DNA of 64,000 nucleotides from Candidatus Zixiibacteriota bacterium (GTDB lineage Bacteria; Zixibacteria; MSB-5A5; GN15; FEB-12): NCBI GenBank assembly GCA_024276275.1, contig JAJRXM010000081.1, positions 16,884 to 80,883 of the forward strand, read 5' to 3'. Shown piece by piece: positions 8,130 to 16,399 of this stretch (position 1 is its first letter; each line of letters starts with the position of its first letter). The notes under the pieces were generated by a model. It saw only the letters and a program-made list of their open reading frames with translations, ran no database searches and was not told where the DNA came from. The position numbers and the translations under genes were made by a program.

Positions 8130-9488
8130 ATGAACGAAGAAAAGAAAAGTTTTCGAGATTCAATCGCAACCGCCGACAAACACGGTCGGCGGTTGTGGAT
8201 TTATCCAACAAAGCCAAAGGGGAAGTTTTATTCAGCTCGGACATTTGTATCCTGGATATTATTATTAATTTTATTCGGCTTACCGGTATTAAAAATCAAC
8301 GGTCATCCGGCTATGCTTCTCAATATTATTGAGCGGAAATTTGTTATATTGGGTGTTGTTTTTTGGCCACAGGATTTCTATCTGTTTGTTTTAGCTACGC
8401 TTACTTTAGTAGTTTTTATTGTTCTGTTTACTGCTGTATTCGGTCGTCTCTTTTGCGGATGGGCATGCCCACAAACTATCTTTTTAGAAATGGTTTTTAG
8501 AAAGATAGAATATCTTATAGAAGGGTCCGCTGCCAGTCAAAAACGGTTAGCAAAAGCTCCCTGGACATTTACGAAAATTTTCAAAAAAGGGTTAAAACAT
8601 ATTATTTTCTTTTCGTTATCATTTTTGATTGGTAATTTATTACTTGCCTATATTGTTGGTTTAGATGAGTTAGTGAAAATAATCACAGACCCTCCGTCAC
8701 AGCATCTGATAGGATTAGGGTTTATGTTTTTATTCTCCTTAATTTTCTATGGTGTTTTTGCCTGGTTTAGAGAACAGGCTTGTACTATGGTCTGCCCTTA
8801 CGGACGACTTCAATCAGTCCTTCTTGATAATAATTCTATAGTTGTTGCTTATGACCATAAACGTGGTGAAAAACGCGGGATCGTTGAACGTAAAGAAGAT
8901 TTTTCAAATAGAGGTCATTGTATTGATTGTTATGCATGTGTCAAGGTCTGCCCTACCGGAATAGATATTCGTAACGGCACTCAACTTGAATGTGTCAATT
9001 GTACTGCCTGTATAGATGCCTGTGATTCGGTGATGGATAAAGTAAATTTACCACAAGGTCTAATTAGGTATTCGTCCGGAAATATAATCGAAAAAGGCGG
9101 AAAGTTTAAAGTAACCGGTAGAATTCTCGGATATATACTTACCTTATCATTTTTACTTATCATCATGACAGTTCTTTTAACAACTAGAACTGATATTGAA
9201 ACATCAATTCTGCGGACTTCGGGAACACTATATCAGGAGACCGATGAAGGAATGATTAAGAATCTATATAACATTTCTGTAATCAATAAAACGTTTACAG
9301 ATGTACCTCTTGAGTTTAAATTAAAGAATAAGCAAGGCCGTATATTATTGATAGGCAATACATCGGTTGTTCCTCAAAACGGTAGGTTTGAATCTGTCTT
9401 TTTTATAGAAATAGCAAAAGATGAACTTTTTACAACCAATAATTTAATTACCATTGAGATAATTTCCAATGGTGTCGTACTTGAATAA
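8130..9488 (+). CDS. ccoG: CcoG, membrane polyferredoxin of cbb3 assembly
   Basis: 452 residues with several membrane helices and Cys-rich clusters: FCGWACPQTIF (~110), QACTMVCPYGR (~215) and two 4Fe-4S motifs, CIDCYACVKVCP and CVNCTACIDAC (~265-300). A C-terminal Ig-like periplasmic domain follows a last helix. This is the CcoG/RdxA/FixG architecture. CcoG has been shown in other bacteria to act in copper reduction for cbb3 biogenesis. It lies 15 bp after ccoP. Confidence 0.93.
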   Translation: MNEEKKSFRDSIATADKHGRRLWIYPTKPKGKFYSARTFVSWILLLILFGLPVLKINGHPAMLLNIIERKFVILGVVFWPQDFYLFVLATLTLVVFIVLFTAVFGRLFCGWACPQTIFLEMVFRKIEYLIEGSAASQKRLAKAPWTFTKIFKKGLKHIIFFSLSFLIGNLLLAYIVGLDELVKIITDPPSQHLIGLGFMFLFSLIFYGVFAWFREQACTMVCPYGRLQSVLLDNNSIVVAYDHKRGEKRGIVERKEDFSNRGHCIDCYACVKVCPTGIDIRNGTQLECVNCTACIDACDSVMDKVNLPQGLIRYSSGNIIEKGGKFKVTGRILGYILTLSFLLIIMTVLLTTRTDIETSILRTSGTLYQETDEGMIKNLYNISVINKTFTDVPLEFKLKNKQGRILLIGNTSVVPQNGRFESVFFIEIAKDELFTTNNLITIEIISNGVVLE

Positions 9489-9519
9489 GTAACTACTAAC
9501 TTTATGGGACCTCGTTAAT

Positions 9520-9984
9520 ATGACTGAAGAAAAAAAGAATAAATCTAAATGGGGTATCGGAATAGCTTTGCTGTACGGAGGCTTTGTTGTTTTTATGCTT
9601 ACCATTGTTATTTTCTCTACGATGCAGGACTTTTCTTTGGTAGAAGATAACTACTATCAAAAATCTTTATCGTATCAAACCAAAATTGACAACATGAAAA
9701 ATACAGAAAAATTGTCGGTCAAACCGTTTGTAAAAATAAACAGTAATGAGAAGTCATTAACTGTAACCTTTCCGGATTCAGTTGCCAAAAACGGTATTAG
9801 CGGTACCCTGCTATTTTTCAGACCTTCTGACAAAAGAGCAGATCAAATGGTTCCGATAGACTTAAACAGTTCGAACCAGATGATATTGTCGACTACACGA
9901 TTTTTAAAAGGGTACTGGGTTATGAAATTAAGCTGGGAATCCGAGGGAACTTCCTATTATCAAGAGGAAAATCTCACTATCTGA
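9520..9984 (+). CDS. ccoH: FixH/CcoH family protein
   Basis: 154 residues: a Lys-rich N-terminus, one membrane helix (IGIALLYGGFVVFMLTIVIF), then DFSLVEDNYYQKSLSYQ, the conserved FixH segment, and a periplasmic beta-rich domain. FixH/CcoH associates with CcoI and CcoN during assembly. Position between ccoG and the SafE-like gene supports the call. ATG 9520 has only a weak upstream purine run. Confidence 0.85.
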   Translation: MTEEKKNKSKWGIGIALLYGGFVVFMLTIVIFSTMQDFSLVEDNYYQKSLSYQTKIDNMKNTEKLSVKPFVKINSNEKSLTVTFPDSVAKNGISGTLLFFRPSDKRADQMVPIDLNSSNQMILSTTRFLKGYWVMKLSWESEGTSYYQEENLTI

Positions 9985-9995
9985 GATAAAACAAA

Positions 9996-10721
9996 ATGGA
10001 ACTTTGGTCGGCATTTCTATTTGGATTACTTGGAAGTTTTCATTGCGTAGGTATGTGCGGACCTATAGTACTGGCTCTGCCTGTTTCGCAAACTTCGAAA
10101 TGGAAATTTTTATTTACTCGTCTTGTATATAATCTTGGAAGAGTTGTTACTTATGCTGCTATGGGTTTTGTAATCGGCTCTATAGGTGAACAGTTTTCAT
10201 TAGCCGGTTATCAGAATATTCTTTCAATTAGTATGGGTGTTCTGATATTAGTAATGATATTTTTACCTGCCGTTTTTTTAAACAAGCTATTCCCGTTTCA
10301 AATTTTCACAAAGTTCTCAACAAAAATAAAACAATACTGGAGTATTTTGTTTAAGAACTCATCAGTCGCATCATTGTTTTTAATTGGAATATTAAACGGC
10401 TTTCTCCCCTGCGGTTTTGTCTACATCGCTTTAGCAGGTGCCGCATCAACAGGCTCTATGCTATCAGGAGCATCTTATATGGCTTTATTTGGACTGGGGA
10501 CTTTACCTTTGCTACTCGTGCTTTCGTTCGCTGTAGGACTTATTTCAAGCAAAGTGAAAAAAGCTTTCACAAAACTTATTCCGGTCGGTGGAGTTATTAT
10601 AGCAGTCCTTATTATTTTGCGAGGACTATCTTTGGGGATACCTTATATAAGTCCAAAAGTCATAGTTCATCAAACCGGTGAGCAAACAGTTGAATGCTGT
10701 CCTTCTGTTGACAAAAAGTAA
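9996..10721 (+). CDS. Sulfite exporter TauE/SafE (UreH-like) family membrane protein of the cco operon
   Basis: 241 residues, about six membrane helices. It has the family N-terminal motif FHCVGMCGPIVLAL, whose Cys/His/Met suit metal ligation, a repeated half motif NGFLPCGFVYIAL, and a Cys-containing tail (ECCPS). Members of this subgroup are regularly the last gene of cbb3 operons and are thought to act in copper delivery or oxidase maturation. It starts 11 bp after ccoH. No clear terminator follows. Confidence 0.8.
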   Translation: MELWSAFLFGLLGSFHCVGMCGPIVLALPVSQTSKWKFLFTRLVYNLGRVVTYAAMGFVIGSIGEQFSLAGYQNILSISMGVLILVMIFLPAVFLNKLFPFQIFTKFSTKIKQYWSILFKNSSVASLFLIGILNGFLPCGFVYIALAGAASTGSMLSGASYMALFGLGTLPLLLVLSFAVGLISSKVKKAFTKLIPVGGVIIAVLIILRGLSLGIPYISPKVIVHQTGEQTVECCPSVDKK

Positions 10722-10741
10722 CACCATCATATAAAAGAGTG

Positions 10742-10787
10742 AATCGCACCATTATCCCCAAAATAATCTGACAAATCAGTTGCGATT
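10742..10787 (+). promoter_or_regulatory. Nested inverted repeats ahead of the tyrosine operon
   Basis: AATCGCA (10742-10748) pairs with TGCGATT (10781-10787). Inside this, ATTAT/ATAAT and a CTGA-CAAA-TCAG mini-hairpin are nested, so the 46 nt could fold into one branched stem or form an operator. It lies ~100 bp before the HPPD start. There is no U-tract, so terminator function for the cco operon is not supported. Confidence 0.35.
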
Positions 10788-10890
10788 ACCTGCTGTATTT
10801 TATATAATTTCAGACATATTCACTATATGTAACGTATAACAAAGTAGTAAGATAAACAGATAAAATACCTTGAATTATAGGAGGTTACAG

Positions 10891-12030
10891 ATGTCAAATG
10901 TCCTTGGAATCAGAGGATATGATTATATTGAGTTTTATGTCGGCTCAGCAAAAATGGTTGCATACTGGTACGCAAAAGCTCTCGGAATGAGTATCACCGG
11001 ATATTGTGGTCCCGAAACCGGAATTCGTGACAGAATTTCATACTATATGACCAAAAACAATTTAAAATTTGTCATAACTTCACCTGTACAACCGAATTGT
11101 TATGAAATTTTTCAATTCATAAATCGTCACGGTGACGGTGTTAAACGTTGGTCTGTTGAAGTAGATGATGTCGAAAAAGCATTTTCTTATGCTACCAAAA
11201 ACGGTGCAATAATGGTTGAACGGCCTCATAAACTTGAAGACCATAACGGCTCTGTAGAAGAAGCTGCAATACGTTTATATGATGACACCGAATTAGTTTA
11301 TATAAATCGGGATAATTATAATCATATTTTTAAGCCGGGATTTTGCGAACCGCGACAAAAAATTAATATCGAATGCGAAGATACCTGTTTAGTCGGAGTT
11401 GATCACATTGTCGGTAATGTTCGTGAAAACGAAATGAATATCTGGGCTAGTTATTTTAACAAAACGATGAATTTTGAGACTTTTGTTGATTTCAAAGCCG
11501 GCGATATCGGTACCAAATATTCAGCCCTTTTGTCCAAAGTAGTTCGTTCGGCTGATTTTAAAATTAAAAATCCGATTAACGAACCGTTTGAAGGACTAAA
11601 AAAGTCTCAGATAGAAGAATATATCGAACAATATTACGGCTCTGGAGTACAGCATATTGCGGTTGAAACTGACAATATAATTAAAACTATCTCAGCTCTC
11701 CGTAAAAACGGTGTTGAATTTTTAGAAATTCCTTCCACATATTATGACATGCTTCGCAAGCGGGATAATTTGAATATCAAGGAAAATATAGATGACTTAC
11801 AAAAAGAACATATTCTTTGCGACAAAGAATCGGAAGGGTATCTTCTGCAGTTATTCACAAAACCGATAGGCGACCGTCCTACATTTTTCTTTGAATTTAT
11901 CCAACGTATAGACGGAGCCCAAGGGTTTGGAAAAGGAAATTTCCAATCTCTGTTTGAATCTATAGAACTTGACCAAAAGCTGCGAGGTAACTTAGACAAA
12001 ACTGCTGAAGAGTTAATGCCTCCTTGCTAA
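10891..12030 (+). CDS. hppD: 4-hydroxyphenylpyruvate dioxygenase
   Basis: 379 residues with the two vicinal-oxygen-chelate halves of HPPD. The N-terminal half starts GYDYIEFYVGSAKM and the C-terminal catalytic half starts VDHIVGNV. Fe(II) ligands are His in VDHIVG, His in VQHIAVETD and Glu in FFFEFIQR; the C-terminus has the GFGKGNFQSLFESIE helix. It converts 4-hydroxyphenylpyruvate to homogentisate. The track starts at TTG 10870; ATG 10891 is chosen because TAGGAGG lies 7 bp upstream. First gene of the aromatic amino acid catabolic operon. Confidence 0.96.
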   Translation: MSNVLGIRGYDYIEFYVGSAKMVAYWYAKALGMSITGYCGPETGIRDRISYYMTKNNLKFVITSPVQPNCYEIFQFINRHGDGVKRWSVEVDDVEKAFSYATKNGAIMVERPHKLEDHNGSVEEAAIRLYDDTELVYINRDNYNHIFKPGFCEPRQKINIECEDTCLVGVDHIVGNVRENEMNIWASYFNKTMNFETFVDFKAGDIGTKYSALLSKVVRSADFKIKNPINEPFEGLKKSQIEEYIEQYYGSGVQHIAVETDNIIKTISALRKNGVEFLEIPSTYYDMLRKRDNLNIKENIDDLQKEHILCDKESEGYLLQLFTKPIGDRPTFFFEFIQRIDGAQGFGKGNFQSLFESIELDQKLRGNLDKTAEELMPPC

Positions 12031-12057
12031 GACCGAACATAATACAAAGGAACTATT

Positions 12058-13217
12058 ATGCCTTTTATCATAAATTGGGTGAAATCCCCCGTGTGAAACA
12101 TACAACTTTTTATAAACCGGACGGTAAGTCTCTTTACCGTGAAGAACTAATTTCTTCAAAAGGATTTTCCGGAATTTATTCAAATGTCTATCATCATCAT
12201 CTTCCAACTGCTGTTAAATCTGTCAAAGAGATAGCTTTGCACAAAGAAACCGGTTGGGCTGAAGCACCTGTTTTATATTACCATTGCTTTTCCGGCAACA
12301 AAAAAACAGGTGGTAATTTCATAGAAAGCCGTGACGAGTATTTTGTAAATCCAAGTTGTAAAATATCTACCGCCTATGTAACAAAAGATAGCGACGATTT
12401 CTACCGCAATGCTTTGGCTGCCGAATATATTTTTATTCATCACGGAAACGGTGTTTTGCTCTCTCATTGCGGTGCTATTACGTTTTCTGAAGGCGACCAG
12501 CTGATTATCCCCCGTGCGACAACATATCAGTTGAAATTTGATAACTTTGAAAATAATAAAATCCTTATAGTAGAATCAGATACCGCTTATGAACTTCCCA
12601 ATCATTTTAAGAATGCTTACGGGCAGATGGAAGAACATGCTCCTTATTGTGAGCGGGATTTTAGACCTCCGACGTTCACGGAGCCAAATACTGATGTAGG
12701 TGAATTTCGGATTATTGTCAAAGCAAAAGAGCGATACTTTGAACATATCGTACCGCATCATCCGTTTGGAGTAGTCGGTTGGGACGGATATTTATACCCG
12801 TTTGCCTTTAACATCAAAGATTATCATCCAAAAGTCGGAAGAATTCATTTACCTCCCCCTGTGCATCTTGCATTTGTAACAGGTGGGTTTATAATTTGTA
12901 ATTTTGTACCGAGATTGTACGATTTTCATGATTCTGCAATTCCTGCTCCATATTTTCATTCTAATATTGATTCTGATGAAGTCCTGTACTATGTTGAAGG
13001 TGACTTTATGTCTCGCAAAGGTATCCAAGAAGGGTCATTCACGCTTCATCCGGGCGGACTGCCTCACGGTCCTCAACCGGGAAGAACTGAAGATTCAGTC
13101 GGTGCAAAAGAGACAAACGAATGGGCAGTAATGATTGACACCTATGCACCTCTTACCCCGACCTCAAATGTAAAAGATACTATTGATAAGGATTATGCTC
13201 AATCCTGGTTAGAATAG
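12058..13217 (+). CDS. hmgA: Homogentisate 1,2-dioxygenase, with a probable 1-bp deletion in codons 2-4
   Basis: The protein YHKLGEIPRVKHTTFY... with HPGGLPHGPQPG, ILIVESD and HSNIDSDEVLYYVEG is a homogentisate dioxygenase, which opens the ring to maleylacetoacetate. His/Glu iron ligands are present near the C-terminal third. The track start (TTG 12024) overlaps the hppD stop region and has no ribosome binding site. The only well-placed start is ATG 12058, with AAAGG 7 bp before it, but it is one base out of frame: ATG CCT TTT ATC. Adding one T to the TTTT run at 12063-12066 gives M-P-F-Y-H-K-L-G, the expected N-terminus. Length without the base is therefore not divisible by three. Confidence 0.9.
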
Positions 13218-13235
13218 GGTTCTGCATTATATAAC

Positions 13236-14360
13236 ATGATAAAGATACCGCAGTTTGTAAAAAACTTAAGACCGTATAAAGCAGGCAAACCGATTGATGA
13301 GCTTGCCCGCGAGAAAAATTTAGTAAAGATTGTAAAGCTCGCATCTAATGAAAACCCTCTCGGTCCCTCACCTAAAGCAGTTGAGGCTATTGAAAAGGCT
13401 TTGAAAAATTTAAACCGATATACCGACCCTCTCTCGCATGATTTAGTTTTAGCGATAGCGAATAAATATAATATACAACCGAACCATATTATTTGCGGTC
13501 ACGGTGCCGATGCGTTGCTTTCTTATATCGTTAATGCATTTACAACTCAATCTGATGAAATAGTTACATCTGAGGGAACCTTTATCGGTATTTATGTTTC
13601 AATTCGAAAGTATGGACGAAAATTAGTAACGGTTCCATTAAAAGATTATGCTTTTGACCTTGAGGCTATATACAATGCGATAACTGACAAAACGGTAATG
13701 ATATACCTGGCAAATCCGAACAATCCGACCGGAACAATGTTTAACCGAGATGAGTTTGAAATGTTCATGGCTAAAGTCCCTAATCATATTATGGTTATTC
13801 TCGATGAAGCATATACAACTTATGCCGACGATAATCCTCAGTATCCAAATGGTATCCGTTATGATTACGACAATATGGTAGTGACGCGGACGCTTTCTAA
13901 AGCTTACGGGTTAGGCGGTCTTCGTGTCGGTTTTGCAGTCGGGCCTGATGAAGTGATTGAATCTCTTTATAAAATAAAGCTTCCGTTTGAACCCAATCTT
14001 TTAGCACAGCACGGTGCAATAGCGGCACTTGATGACGATGAGTTTCTTATAAAGACGAAAGAACTAAACAGAAAATCACTTACTTTAATAATTCAAGGCT
14101 TAGACAAAATTGGCATAAAACAAGTTCCGACGTATGCAAATTTTATTCTAACTCTTATGCCCTCTGAACAGTTTGCCAAAGAGTTTACTGAGGAATGTAT
14201 GAATCGCGGTTTGATTTTACGCCATGTAAATACTTTCGGCATTCCAAACGGTGTACGGATTAATTCAGGAACGATAGAAGAAACTGAATTTGCGCTGGAT
14301 ATTATCGGAAAAGTATATAACACCCTTTGTGATAAATACAATGAAAAAGTAAAATTATAA
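13236..14360 (+). CDS. HisC-like PLP aminotransferase, probably tyrosine/phenylalanine aminotransferase
   Basis: 374 residues, fold type I aminotransferase of the histidinol-phosphate aminotransferase family. It has ASNENPLGPS near the N-terminus, ANPNNPTG for PLP, DEAYTTY, and RTLSKAYGLGGLRVG with the Schiff-base Lys. HisC-family enzymes frequently transaminate aromatic amino acids. Being embedded in the HPPD-HGD-FAH operon rather than a his operon, it most likely makes 4-hydroxyphenylpyruvate from tyrosine. The start follows the hmgA stop by 18 bp. Confidence 0.85.
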   Translation: MIKIPQFVKNLRPYKAGKPIDELAREKNLVKIVKLASNENPLGPSPKAVEAIEKALKNLNRYTDPLSHDLVLAIANKYNIQPNHIICGHGADALLSYIVNAFTTQSDEIVTSEGTFIGIYVSIRKYGRKLVTVPLKDYAFDLEAIYNAITDKTVMIYLANPNNPTGTMFNRDEFEMFMAKVPNHIMVILDEAYTTYADDNPQYPNGIRYDYDNMVVTRTLSKAYGLGGLRVGFAVGPDEVIESLYKIKLPFEPNLLAQHGAIAALDDDEFLIKTKELNRKSLTLIIQGLDKIGIKQVPTYANFILTLMPSEQFAKEFTEECMNRGLILRHVNTFGIPNGVRINSGTIEETEFALDIIGKVYNTLCDKYNEKVKL

Positions 14361-14375
14361 TAAGGATAGAAACTG

Positions 14376-15389
14376 ATGAAATTTGTTTCATTTATAAAAG
14401 GACAGGAAGTTCGTGTCGGATTATATACCAACGACACCGTGTATGATTTAGCCGAAAACGGTAAAGCTATCGGCTTGGCAACTCCCTCGACAATGCTTGA
14501 GCTGCTTTGGCATGAAGAAGCAGGTATGGAAACTGCCCGTAAAATTGAAGATGCAATAAAAGCCGGTAAAACTTCTATAACAGCTGATACTATTACAATG
14601 GTTGCTCCTATTCCTAATCCTCCCTCATGCAGAGATGCTTATGCATTCCGTCAGCATGTTGCGACTGCCCGCAGAAACCGTGGTGTTGAGATGATACCTG
14701 AATTTGATATGTATCCGATATTTTATTTCACCAATCATAATGCGATTTATGGAGAAGGTGATGTACTTGTCGAAGATGACCATATGCACAAACTTGACTT
14801 TGAACTTGAAGCCGCAATAATTGTAGGGAAACGTGGTAAAAACATTTCGGCAAAAGATGCCGACAAATATATAGCTGGTTATACAATCATGAATGATCTC
14901 TCTGCCCGCGTATTACAGATGGAAGAGATGAAACTCAATTTAGGTCCCGCCAAAGGGAAAGATTTTGCAACTGTCATCGGCCCCTGGATGGTTACGCCCG
15001 ATGAATTAGAACAGTACAAAGTTGAAACGGAATTTGGGAACAAATATAATTTACAGATGAAAGCATTCCACAACAGCAAGCAAGTCTCCGAAGGCAATAT
15101 GAAAGATATGAACTGGACTTTTGCAGAAATCTTGGAACGGGCATCCTATGGTACTGAAATATATCCCGGTGATGTTATCGGGTCGGGAACTGTTGGTACA
15201 GGTTGTTATCTCGAGTTAAACGGTACTTGGGCTTTAGAAGCAAAAGCGAAAGGTGAAGAACATACGCCTATATGGCTGCAAAACGGTGACACAATAGATA
15301 TGACTATTGACGGTTTGGGAAAGCTTTCTAACAAAATTGTTAAATCTAAAGAAAGTAATTCTATCTTAGCTAAGAAAAAACAGGTCTGA
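14376..15389 (+). CDS. Fumarylacetoacetate hydrolase family protein
   Basis: 337 residues of the FAH fold. It shows DAYAFRQHVATARRNRG, DFELEAAIIVGKRG (acidic metal ligands E-x-E), GYTIMNDLSARVLQ, GPAKGKDFATVIGPW and GSGTVGTGCYLE. In this operon the expected role is cleavage of fumarylacetoacetate to fumarate and acetoacetate. It is shorter than eukaryotic FAH and belongs to the bacterial-length group, so a related acylpyruvase-type activity is not excluded. RBS AAGGATAG lies 9 bp before the ATG. Confidence 0.85.
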   Translation: MKFVSFIKGQEVRVGLYTNDTVYDLAENGKAIGLATPSTMLELLWHEEAGMETARKIEDAIKAGKTSITADTITMVAPIPNPPSCRDAYAFRQHVATARRNRGVEMIPEFDMYPIFYFTNHNAIYGEGDVLVEDDHMHKLDFELEAAIIVGKRGKNISAKDADKYIAGYTIMNDLSARVLQMEEMKLNLGPAKGKDFATVIGPWMVTPDELEQYKVETEFGNKYNLQMKAFHNSKQVSEGNMKDMNWTFAEILERASYGTEIYPGDVIGSGTVGTGCYLELNGTWALEAKAKGEEHTPIWLQNGDTIDMTIDGLGKLSNKIVKSKESNSILAKKKQV

Positions 15390-15397
15390 CTTTAAAC

Positions 15398-16387
15398 ATG
15401 GCTTCAGAAGAGAATAAAAGGTTTATTTCAGTTGACCCTAAAGAAGCGTCAATACCGGAAATTCATAAACTTCTTTTGGGGGGTATCACTCCCCGACCGA
15501 TAGCCTTGGTTTCGACAGTTTCAGAAGACGGTATTAATAATCTTTCACCTTTTTCATTTTATAATGCTTTTGGAGCCAACCCTCCTATTATAGTATTCTC
15601 CCCTGCCCGCCGAGGTCGTGACGGCAGCACAAAAGATACCCTGAATAATTTACATCAAATAAAAGAGTGTGTAGTGCAGGCAGTTTCGTACGAAATGGTA
15701 CAACAGGTAAGTTTAGCTTCTACAGAATACGATGCCGATACAGACGAGTTTGTCAAAAGTGGCTTAACAGCTATCGATTCCGATATTGTAAAACCGAAAC
15801 GAGTTTTAGAATCACCCTTTCAAATGGAATGTGTAGTACAACAGATTATTCCATTAGGCGAAAATAAAGGATCCGGCAACTTGGTAATTTGCGAAGTTGT
15901 CAAAATTCATGTTGATGAAACTATAATGCAAGATGGTGTTATTGAACCGAATCTCATACGCCTTGTCGGTAGAAGTTCGGCAAACTATTATACAAAAGCA
16001 TTTGATTGTTCCATGTTTGAAATTGAAAAACCAATTTCGACAATAGGCATCGGTATTGATTCGCTACCTGATTTTATAAAACATTCTAAAAACCTGACCG
16101 GTAACGAACTCGGAAAGTTAGGCAATATAGAATTGCTACCGTTGGAGACTGAAATAAAATCATTTATTACTTCGTATAAAAATCAGAAAATTAACATAAA
16201 TGATATCCCCAAGTTGCTCAACGGAACTGATTATCACGCTGTTTATGCTGCCGGAGTTGCTATAAATCACGAGGACAAAGTAAACAGCAAGCGTATAATT
16301 GAAATTTCCGCAAAAAAAGCACTAGAGCAAAACGATAACGCATTTGCCATACTTGCCCTGCTTTCCACAACTTTGATAGATAATTAA
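15398..16387 (+). CDS. Flavin reductase-like FMN-binding protein with a C-terminal extension
   Basis: 329 residues. Residues ~10-210 match the flavin-reductase-like split-barrel family (GITPRPIALVSTVSEDG, NLSPFSFYNAFGANPP, GRSSANYYTK). Residues ~210-329 form an additional helical domain (FIKHSKNLTGNELGKLG...) I do not recognise. Related proteins occur next to FAH and HPPD genes in Bacteroidetes-like operons, but their exact role is unclear. Possibilities are an oxidoreductase or a flavin carrier for aromatic catabolism. It sits 8 bp after the FAH-family gene. Confidence 0.75.
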   Translation: MASEENKRFISVDPKEASIPEIHKLLLGGITPRPIALVSTVSEDGINNLSPFSFYNAFGANPPIIVFSPARRGRDGSTKDTLNNLHQIKECVVQAVSYEMVQQVSLASTEYDADTDEFVKSGLTAIDSDIVKPKRVLESPFQMECVVQQIIPLGENKGSGNLVICEVVKIHVDETIMQDGVIEPNLIRLVGRSSANYYTKAFDCSMFEIEKPISTIGIGIDSLPDFIKHSKNLTGNELGKLGNIELLPLETEIKSFITSYKNQKININDIPKLLNGTDYHAVYAAGVAINHEDKVNSKRIIEISAKKALEQNDNAFAILALLSTTLIDN

Positions 16388-16399
16388 CGGAGAATCATT

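Noticed and set aside
13236-14360. Histidine biosynthesis gene hisC
   Set aside because: The family match is real, but there is no other his gene nearby and the gene is embedded in the tyrosine catabolic operon, so aromatic transamination is the better reading.
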